A DNA stretch of 10,261 bases. Origin: an uncultured bacterium. GTDB taxonomy: Bacteria; Bacillota; Clostridia; Lachnospirales; Lachnospiraceae. The translations under genes were made by a program, and so were the position numbers. Positions 1 to 4,564 of this stretch are shown here, in pieces. The notes beneath the pieces were generated by a model. That model ran no database searches and was not told the DNA's origin. It worked only from the letters and a program-made list of their open reading frames with translations. Every line of letters begins with the position of its first letter. The first letter of the stretch is position 1. The stretch covers positions 1-10,261 of the forward strand of contig CAJMMH010000076.1 in the NCBI GenBank assembly GCA_905214365.1, in the 5' to 3' direction.

Positions 1-2
1 AT

Positions 3-51
3 GTCTGAATTTTATCAACGTACGCACCGCGTACGCTTCAAAAATTCAGAC
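3..51. repeat. Long imperfect hairpin (inverted repeat) at the window's left edge
   Basis: The outer arms GTCTGAATTTT (3-13) and AAAATTCAGAC (41-51) are perfectly complementary over 11 bp. The inner arms CGTACGC (19-25) and GCGTACG (29-35) pair over 7 bp around an ACC loop, leaving a small asymmetric-looking internal loop between the two helices. Neither strand has a T-run after it inside the window, so it is not an obvious intrinsic terminator. On the minus strand it lies in the leader downstream of the Mn2+ riboswitch. It could be a structured leader element, a REP-like or MITE-like palindrome, or part of a sequence that continues off-window. The pairing is seen directly; any function is unknown. 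Confidence 0.6.
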
Positions 52-126
52 ACCTTCGACAAAAAATCCTCTCGCAAAGCCAGGCACAACGAGATTCCGA
101 GGGCACATTTTTGATTTGCAGTAGGT

Positions 127-166
127 AAAAAAAAGAGACTCCTACTGCTTTAACAGTAAAAGTCTC
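127..166 (-). terminator. Intrinsic terminator of the yybP-ykoY riboswitch
   Basis: Read on the minus strand, GAGACTTTTACTG (166-154) pairs with CAGTAGGAGTCTC (147-135) to give 13 continuous base pairs, two of them G-U wobbles. The loop is 6 nt, and eight T residues (134-127) follow. The 5' arm contains the CUUUUA segment (162-157) that closes the aptamer's P1 helix, so the aptamer and terminator exclude each other. By analogy with characterised members of the class, ligand binding should stabilise P1 and allow read-through into the off-window gene on the left. Confidence 0.93.
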
Positions 167-249
167 GCTATTTAATCACGTTTCGGGCAATTGTTTCCAA
201 TAACCGTATTGACGAAAGCGTGAACACAATGGCTAGCTACTCCCTTTTA
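157..249 (-). ncRNA. yybP-ykoY manganese riboswitch aptamer
   Basis: The minus strand carries the hallmark elements of the yybP-ykoY class in order. First comes AAAAGGGAGTAGC (about 248-236), then GCTTTCGTCAATACGG (219-204), then the distal GCCCGAAAC segment, and finally the 3' GCGAGACTTTTA junction strand (168-157). The closing helix P1 is UAAAAG (249-244) with CUUUUA (162-157). This class senses Mn2+ and commonly controls Mn2+ exporters or cation-transport ATPases. The overlap of P1 with the terminator 5' arm predicts a transcriptional ON switch. The regulated gene lies left of the window and cannot be named. No complete minus-strand reading frame begins between the terminator and the window edge, since all three frames hit stops there, so the leader continues beyond position 1. 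Confidence 0.92.
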
Positions 250-257
250 ATGATCTT

Positions 258-286
258 AGTCTAGCAGATTTATGCGGATTCGTCAA
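258..286 (-). promoter_or_regulatory. SigA-type promoter driving the Mn2+ riboswitch transcript leftward
   Basis: On the minus strand there is a -35 box TTGACG (286-281), a 17-bp spacer and a -10 box TAGACT (263-258). Transcription would start near position 250, which is almost the first base of the aptamer's P1 helix, so the promoter and riboswitch positions support each other. It is divergent from the mrp promoter, with the two -35 boxes about 30 bp apart. Confidence 0.82.
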
Positions 287-315
287 TAAGAAAATTGATA
301 GCTATTGATAAATAA

Positions 316-345
316 TTGACAATATCAGCCGCATAGTGTTATACT
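316..345 (+). promoter_or_regulatory. SigA-type promoter of mrp
   Basis: A consensus -35 TTGACA (316-321) is followed by an 18-bp spacer and -10 TATACT (340-345), or by 17 bp if TTATAC at 339-344 is used. The predicted start is near 352, giving a leader of about 68 nt. Two ATTGATA copies (294-300 and 304-310) sit upstream at one-helical-turn spacing. A CAATAT/ATATTG inverted repeat (356-372) falls at the transcription start, so the promoter may bind a regulator. Confidence 0.83.
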
Positions 346-419
346 GATTCGTAAACAATATCAGATATATTGGTAAAACCGGCGGTGCAGTATCCGCTGT
401 GGAAAGAGGGAAACAAATT

Positions 420-1247
420 ATGAGTGAATGCAGCAGCAAATCAACCTGCGGAAAGTCCTCCTGCGAGGGCTGCAGTCAGAAAAAGAGCAATCCGGCCGAT
501 CTGCATGAAGCAGGAAATCCGGCAAGCCATGTAAAGAAGGTAATCGGCGTTGTCAGCGGAAAGGGCGGAGTCGGAAAGTCTCTGGTTACCGGTCTTCTGA
601 CCGTTGCGATGAGAAGAAAGGGCTATCAGACCGCAATCCTTGACGCGGATGTAACCGGCCCGTCCATCCCGCGTATGTTTGGTTTGAAGGGACCGGCAGT
701 ACAGGGCGAGAATGGAATCCTTCCGGTTGAATCCCAGGATGGAACCCGCGTGATGTCAATCAATCTTCTTCTGGAAGACGAAACCGATCCGGTTGTATGG
801 AGAGGCCCGATCATTGCAGGAACCGTCAAGCAGTTTTGGAATGATATTTACTGGGGCGATGTAGACTACATGTTTGTCGATATGCCGCCGGGAACCGGCG
901 ACGTTCCGCTGACGGTATTCCAGTCCCTTCCGCTTGCTGGAATCATTATCGTAACGTCTCCGCAGGAACTGGTATCAATGATTGTGACCAAGGCAATGAA
1001 GATGGCAGAACTGATGAAAGTTCCGGTTCTTGGAATCGTTGAAAATATGTCCTACTTTGTATGTCCGGACTGCGGAAAGAAGCATTATATCTACGGACAG
1101 AGCAACGTTGAGGCGGTTGCCGCAGAGCATGGAATTCCGGTTGTCGCAAAGCTTCCGATTGATCCGTCTGTTGCTGCTCTCTGTGATCAGGGTCTGATTG
1201 AGCAGGTTCCGGGTGAGCCGTTAAAGGAAATTGCGGATCGGCTTTGA
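420..1247 (+). CDS. mrp: Mrp/NBP35-family iron-sulfur cluster carrier ATPase
   Basis: This 275-residue cytosolic P-loop ATPase belongs to the Mrp/ApbC/NBP35 group, which binds a labile [4Fe-4S] cluster and delivers it to client apoproteins. A deviant Walker A GKGGVGKS spans residues 47-54, followed by DADVTGPSIP and the Walker B-like VDMPPGTGD around residue 154. The C-terminal cluster motif is CPDC (C215, C218), the pair expected to bridge a cluster between subunits. The N-terminus is also cysteine-rich (C4, C10, C15, C18), resembling the NBP35 extension and often seen in Clostridia homologues. I chose ATG at 420 because GAGGG (406-410) lies 9 nt upstream. An in-frame GTG at 399 would add seven residues but has a poorer site. 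The gene has its own promoter and terminator, so it appears monocistronic, and it is divergent from a Mn2+-riboswitch gene. The family call is firm; the client proteins are unknown. Confidence 0.95.
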   Translation: MSECSSKSTCGKSSCEGCSQKKSNPADLHEAGNPASHVKKVIGVVSGKGGVGKSLVTGLLTVAMRRKGYQTAILDADVTGPSIPRMFGLKGPAVQGENGILPVESQDGTRVMSINLLLEDETDPVVWRGPIIAGTVKQFWNDIYWGDVDYMFVDMPPGTGDVPLTVFQSLPLAGIIIVTSPQELVSMIVTKAMKMAELMKVPVLGIVENMSYFVCPDCGKKHYIYGQSNVEAVAAEHGIPVVAKLPIDPSVAALCDQGLIEQVPGEPLKEIADRL

Positions 1248-1256
1248 TCTTAACGA

Positions 1257-1284
1257 AAAGCACTTGTCAAAGGGTGCTTTTTTT
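1257..1284 (+). terminator. Intrinsic terminator after mrp
   Basis: AAAGCAC (about 1257-1263) pairs with GTGCTTT, extendable by two T-G wobbles, around a short loop, and runs into seven or more T residues. It begins about 10 nt after the mrp stop codon and separates mrp from the ispE transcript. Confidence 0.88.
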
Positions 1285-1294
1285 ATTATAATGG

Positions 1295-1324
1295 TTTGTA
1301 TACAAAAAACAATAAAAATACAAT
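1295..1324 (+). promoter_or_regulatory. Candidate ispE promoter with overlapping TTTGTATACAAA operator
   Basis: A -35-like TTGTAT (1296-1301), a 17-bp A-rich spacer and -10 TACAAT (1319-1324) form a plausible SigA promoter just past the mrp terminator. A perfect 12-bp palindrome TTTGTATACAAA (1295-1306) covers the -35 box. Its GT/AC half-sites fit the general pattern of GntR-family operators, and a FadR-type GntR regulator is the second gene of the transcript, so autoregulation is plausible. The palindrome is seen directly; the regulator assignment is inference. Confidence 0.6.
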
Positions 1325-1330
1325 CGCGTG

Positions 1331-1460
1331 CGTTTTTTCAGAGCCGGAAGAATTGCTGTTCATGCTTCGCGCAAACAGGAACTCTGAATGGACAGGTGTG
1401 CGGACGGCAGGCACGGGAAAGTCCGCAGAGAATACAGAATTAAAAAATGGAGTGTAGACA
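1331..1460 (+). other. Structured 5' leader of ispE
   Basis: Two predicted hairpins lie between the candidate promoter and the ispE start. The first has arms TTCAGAG (1337-1343) and CTCTGAA (1382-1388), with an inner CTGTT/AACAG pairing. The second has arms TGCGGAC (1399-1405) and GTCCGCA (1421-1427) around a 15-nt loop. There is no T-run, and the ribosome binding site (1449-1452) lies outside both stems. I do not recognise a known riboswitch class, and no convincing ORF lies within it. Confidence 0.4.
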
Positions 1461-2333
1461 ATGGATCAGATACAATTGAGAGCAATGGCCAAGATTAACC
1501 TTGGACTGGATGTAATACGAAGAAGAGAAGACGGATACCATGAGGTGCGGATGATTATGCAGACGATTCGTCTGTTTGACCGCCTGATACTGTCAAAAAC
1601 GGGAAAACAGGAAATTGAACTGGAGAGCAATTTGCGTTTCCTTCCGGCAAATGAAACCAACCTTGCCTGGAGAGCGGCAGATCTGATGATCCGCGAAAGC
1701 GGTATGGATGAAGGCGTGCATATCTATCTCCAGAAGCGGATTCCGGTTTCCGCGGGAATGGCAGGAGGAAGCGCGGACGCGGCGGCTGTATTGTTTGGCA
1801 TGAACCGGATGTTCGGCCTTGGTTTCAGCGAGCAGAAGCTCAGAGAGCTCGGATTGCAGCTCGGCGCGGACGTTCCGTACTGCCTGATGCGCGGAACGGC
1901 GCTGGCAGAAGGCATCGGAGAGGTGCTGACGCCGCTGCCGGCATGTCCTCCGTGCTATGTCGTTATTGCAAAACCGGCGATTAGTGTATCTACTAAGTTT
2001 GTTTATGAAAATCTGCATGCGGAGACAATTACCGATCATCCGGACATTGACGGTATGATTGCGGCGATCCGCGCGGGCAGCCTGGATGATATGATTCTGT
2101 GTATGGGAAATGTGCTGGAGCGTGTCAGCATCCCGGCATATCCGATTATCGGAGAGATTCGCGAGCGCATGGCGGCATGCGGAGCAAAGGCGGCAATGAT
2201 GAGCGGAAGCGGGCCAACCGTATTCGGCTTATTTGAGACGCAGGAGCAGGCGCTTGCAGCAAAGGAACAGCTGATGGAATGGGGAAAGGCAGCGCTTGTA
2301 TACGCAACGGAGCTGTACCAGACAAAGGCGTAA
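1461..2333 (+). CDS. ispE: 4-diphosphocytidyl-2-C-methyl-D-erythritol kinase (IspE)
   Basis: This GHMP-superfamily kinase phosphorylates the 2-hydroxyl of CDP-methylerythritol with ATP, the fourth step of the MEP (non-mevalonate) route to isopentenyl diphosphate. It acts in the cytosol. At 290 residues it has typical length. Visible motifs are the N-terminal MAKINLGLDV with the probable catalytic Lys11, the glycine-rich ATP loop PVSAGMAGGSADAAA (95-109), LGADVPY with the probable catalytic Asp137, and the third GHMP motif MSGSGPT (247-253). The ATG start has GGAG 8 nt upstream (1449-1452). The downstream GntR-family gene begins 68 nt after the stop with no terminator between, so the two are probably cotranscribed. 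Nothing suggests truncation or damage. Presence of the gene implies that the organism makes isoprenoids by the MEP route. Confidence 0.97.
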   Translation: MDQIQLRAMAKINLGLDVIRRREDGYHEVRMIMQTIRLFDRLILSKTGKQEIELESNLRFLPANETNLAWRAADLMIRESGMDEGVHIYLQKRIPVSAGMAGGSADAAAVLFGMNRMFGLGFSEQKLRELGLQLGADVPYCLMRGTALAEGIGEVLTPLPACPPCYVVIAKPAISVSTKFVYENLHAETITDHPDIDGMIAAIRAGSLDDMILCMGNVLERVSIPAYPIIGEIRERMAACGAKAAMMSGSGPTVFGLFETQEQALAAKEQLMEWGKAALVYATELYQTKA

Positions 2334-2401
2334 ACAGAGGCGGGCAGGAAAAGCGTGAAAGAGACAAAAGGAAAGGTAAGAAACGGAAGGGTTTATAACA
2401 G

Positions 2402-3082
2402 ATGAAACTTGTAATGGACGAATATCTGCCGCTGCGCGATGTGGTATTCAATACGCTGCGCGACAGTATCCTGCACGGGGAGCTGAAGCCGGGCGAGCGT
2501 CTGATTGAGGTGACGCTTGCACAGCAGCTCGGTGTGAGCCGCACGCCGATCCGCGAAGCGATTCACAAGCTGGAGCAGGAGGGACTGGTCAACATGATTC
2601 CGCGCCGGGGGGCGCAGGTGGCCAGTATTTCAGAGAAAAATGTACATGATGTGCTGGAGGTCCGCATGGCACTTGAAAGCATGGCGGCGCGTCTGGCGGT
2701 TGAGCGGATTACGCCGAAGGAGAAGGTTGGATTGCGGCAGGCAGAAGCGGATTTTGCAGCCTGCATCGAGAACAGCAATCTGGCGCTGATTGCCCAGAAG
2801 GACGAGGCATATCACGACCGCATCTACCAGGCAACCAAGAATCAGAAGCTTCAGTTCGTCATCAACAATCTGCGGGAGCAGATGTACCGGTTCCGCCTGG
2901 AGTATATCAAAGACGCGTCCAGTCGGAAGCTTCTGATCGAAGAGCATCGGCAGATCACGGACGCAATTTTTTCCGGAGACGCGCAGGCGGCGATGGAAGC
3001 ATCAAGGATTCATATTGAAAACCAGGAGAAAAATATACTCAGGAATCTGGCGCTGCAGCCAGGTACTTCGTTGTTAAGATAA
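2402..3082 (+). CDS. GntR-family transcriptional regulator, FadR/FCD subfamily
   Basis: This 226-residue DNA-binding regulator has an N-terminal winged helix-turn-helix (about residues 8-75) containing the GntR signatures LKPGERLIE, LGVSRTPIREAIHKLEQEGLV and PRRGAQV. An all-helical FCD ligand domain follows (about 85-215). The metal- and ligand-binding residues of the FCD fold are all present: Asp134 and His138 (DEAYH), His182 (EEHRQI) and His204 (RIHIENQ). It should therefore bind a metal and probably a small carboxylate, but the effector cannot be read from sequence. GGAAGGG (2385-2391) is about 10 nt upstream of the ATG at 2402. An in-frame ATG at 2414 is a less likely alternative. It follows ispE in what looks like one transcript and may act on the TTTGTATACAAA palindrome at 1295-1306. 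Its 3' end overlaps convergent spoIIR by 9 bp. The family call is firm; the target and ligand are unknown. Confidence 0.94.
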   Translation: MKLVMDEYLPLRDVVFNTLRDSILHGELKPGERLIEVTLAQQLGVSRTPIREAIHKLEQEGLVNMIPRRGAQVASISEKNVHDVLEVRMALESMAARLAVERITPKEKVGLRQAEADFAACIENSNLALIAQKDEAYHDRIYQATKNQKLQFVINNLREQMYRFRLEYIKDASSRKLLIEEHRQITDAIFSGDAQAAMEASRIHIENQEKNILRNLALQPGTSLLR

Positions 3083-3880
3083 CCCGAACCAGTCATTTAA
3101 AAACGGCAGCAGCCGGAAGTAAAATCGGGGTTGTTGGTTATTTTCGCCTGATTTTTCCTCATCAGATCTGTCAGCAGCCGCGGCAGTGCGATTGTTGACA
3201 GCGCTGCTGCCAAAATCACCGTAACCGGGGCTGCTGCTGATTGAACTGCCGTTATCGGAATCGCTGCGGATCGCGCCGCTATTGCCGGAAATCATATCCC
3301 ACGCGTCTTCACTGAGCAGGTCATTCAGGGCCTGCTCGCTTTGTTTTGGGACGGTTACGCAGGATTCCCCGGCGAAGCAGAGCGGCGGGTAGGCAAGGCA
3401 CCACCAGTTGCTTCCGCTCCCGCTGCCAATTGTAATCAGAAAGGTGTCGTAGGTTCCTGCGGGAAAGGTCAGAGACTGGTACTGTTTCAGCGGAAAGGTA
3501 TGGACACCGAGCGAGCAGGTAACCGGGTAGGCGTTTCCGTAAGCGGCGGCAAGGCTGGCTGCTTCCTGTTCCAGGTCAGGAAGCATTTGAAGCAGTGTTT
3601 CTTTGGCGTCTTCCTTGGAAGCGCAGGCGGAGAGAATCGGACGGAGCCGGGAGGCAATGGCAGCGCTCAGTTCATTTTTCTGGCGCTGGTCGGCGGTACT
3701 GTCGCTGTTGGCAAGCACACGGAACCGGAGCAGCCGGTCCGAAAGCTCCTGGCGGACGGCGTCGGCGTGCTGTTCGGTCTGAAGCTGCCGGATATGCAGA
3801 GTGAAAAAAATACCGGCAAGAATGGCGGCTGCGCAGACAGAATATATCACTGTATGAAATCGAAATTGTTTTTTCTTCAT
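3074..3880 (-). CDS. spoIIR: Stage II sporulation protein R (SpoIIR)
   Basis: SpoIIR is made in the forespore, exported, and signals across the intermembrane space to SpoIIGA, which then cleaves pro-sigma-E in the mother cell. The 268-residue product has a Lys-rich start, one N-terminal membrane or signal segment (about residues 9-29), the family motif FRVLANSDS (53-61), SLGVHTFPLKQYQSLTFPAG in mid-domain, and GSNWWCLAYPPLCF (about 156-169). A Ser/Asn/Asp-rich low-complexity stretch (about 198-251) then leads to a hydrophobic C-terminus RFYFRLLPFLNDWF. I chose ATG at 3880 with AAGGGG just upstream; GTG at 3886 lies within that site. Sigma-F control is expected from the family, but I could not identify a convincing sigma-F promoter upstream. 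The gene converges on the GntR-family gene and their 3' ends overlap. The long polar linker is the one odd feature. Confidence 0.93.
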   Translation of the reverse strand: MKKKQFRFHTVIYSVCAAAILAGIFFTLHIRQLQTEQHADAVRQELSDRLLRFRVLANSDSTADQRQKNELSAAIASRLRPILSACASKEDAKETLLQMLPDLEQEAASLAAAYGNAYPVTCSLGVHTFPLKQYQSLTFPAGTYDTFLITIGSGSGSNWWCLAYPPLCFAGESCVTVPKQSEQALNDLLSEDAWDMISGNSGAIRSDSDNGSSISSSPGYGDFGSSAVNNRTAAAADRSDEEKSGENNQQPRFYFRLLPFLNDWFGLS

Positions 3881-4078
3881 AAACACCCCTTCTTTTTTTA
3901 CAAAACTGCGTCAGATCGTTGCTGCAGAGTTGCATTGGGACAACTGCTGCAATGAAATCAGGCTGGCTGCGGCTGGAGCAGCAATGCCTGTAATATGAAC
4001 CGGAAACCGCAGGAGAGGACTTTTCCTGGAAAAAATGTCTCTATTCGGATTATTCCCCGATTTCCGGGGGGAAATCAC
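3881..4078. other. Divergent spacer between spoIIR and the ileS promoter
   Basis: I find no gene here. Near its right end is a perfect 7-bp inverted repeat, GATTTCC (4059-4065) and GGAAATC (4070-4076) around GGGG, which ends 2 bp before the ileS -35 box and may be an operator. A weak CAGGA/TCCTG hairpin lies at 4011-4028. Upstream of spoIIR on the minus strand I could not fix a sigma-F or SigA promoter with confidence. Confidence 0.5.
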
Positions 4079-4107
4079 TTGACAACCCATTTTTTTCTTT
4101 ATATACT
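4079..4107 (+). promoter_or_regulatory. Strong SigA-type promoter of the ileS-glgP transcript
   Basis: A consensus -35 TTGACA (4079-4084), a 17-bp T-rich spacer and -10 TATACT (4102-4107) predict a start near 4114. That gives a leader of about 450 nt in which the whole T-box fits. A 9-bp hairpin (CCGG-TTCAG at 4118-4127 with CTGAACCGG at 4158-4166) forms at the extreme 5' end of the transcript, before T-box stem I. Confidence 0.9.
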
Positions 4108-4183
4108 GTATTTTGTGCCGGATTCAGAGGGAGAAGGAAGTCCTTTTTGATATGTGTCTGAACCGGTGAGCAATCAGGAAAAA

Positions 4184-4474
4184 CTGTGATGGAGAGAGTA
4201 TCCGGATTCCAAACGTTCCAGCAAGCCGATGATGATGAGAGGTCGGTATCAGTAGGAACCGGGGAAGATCACTCCGGAGTTGCAGGCTGAATGATACAGA
4301 TTATCTGAAAGCAGATCGTTATGGCTGTCGGAAGCTTTGTGTCTGGTAGGCTGTGCCGGCATTCCCGCCGTTAATGGAGAGGCATATATAATACGCTGCT
4401 GGTATATTGCAGGGTATCGTATGCGGCAATAGGTGGTACGGGCTTCGTCCTATTGATGGGACGGGGTCTTTTTT
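4184..4474 (+). ncRNA. T-box riboswitch, tRNA-Ile specific, upstream of ileS
   Basis: The leader has a full T-box layout. Stem I (about 4184-4285) has a K-turn-like base (TGATGGAG against CTCC), an AGAGTA/GAAG internal specifier loop, helix TCCGG-TTCC with GGAA-CCGGG, and an apical CCGA/TCGG stem whose loop holds GATGAGAGG. The specifier reads AUC (4268-4270) followed by the conserved A, matching isoleucine. Stem III is ATACG-CTGC (4391-4399) with GCAG...CGTAT (4409-4422). The T-box sequence is AGGTGGTACGG (4431-4441). Its UGGU bulge (4434-4437) complements an ACCA tRNA end, which suits tRNA-Ile with discriminator A. The antiterminator helix AATAGG (4428-4433) with CCTATT (4449-4454) competes with the terminator. 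Uncharged tRNA-Ile should therefore turn on the downstream genes. Confidence 0.94.
4441..4474 (+). terminator. T-box regulated intrinsic terminator
   Basis: GGCTTCGTCC (4441-4450) pairs with GGACGGGGTC (4459-4468) over 10 bp including several G-U wobbles, followed by six T residues (4469-4474). CGTCC (4446-4450) is shared with the antiterminator helices, so the two folds exclude each other. Confidence 0.88.
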
Positions 4475-4564
4475 CATCTTACAGAAATGTCAGATGGGAA
4501 AACAGACTGCTGCAGTTTGCGGCAGATCACCGGCCCATATGCTGTATGAGAAAGGAGAAGTACG

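Noticed and set aside
1..114. A plus-strand frame of 37 codons starting with ATG at position 1
   Set aside because: Its first 51 bases form the large hairpin, the product is not recognisable, and the region reads better as leader of a minus-strand riboswitch gene. It could be the end of a gene cut by the window, which cannot be tested here.
399..419. GTG at 399 as the mrp start
   Set aside because: ATG at 420 has GAGGG at a 9-nt spacing, and the cysteine-rich N-terminus starting there fits homologues better.
1231..1443. A 70-codon frame between mrp and ispE
   Set aside because: It crosses the mrp stop, the terminator T-run and the ispE promoter, and has no coding character.
3884..3886. GTG at 3886 as the spoIIR start
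   Set aside because: It abuts the AAGGGG ribosome binding site, leaving no room for initiation; ATG at 3880 is better placed.
3341..3955. A 204-codon plus-strand frame opposite spoIIR
   Set aside because: spoIIR motifs on the other strand are unmistakable, and this frame has no family signature.
3881..4020. Sigma-F promoter for spoIIR
   Set aside because: Expected from the family, but no pair of sequences with suitable -35 and -10 spacing was convincing.
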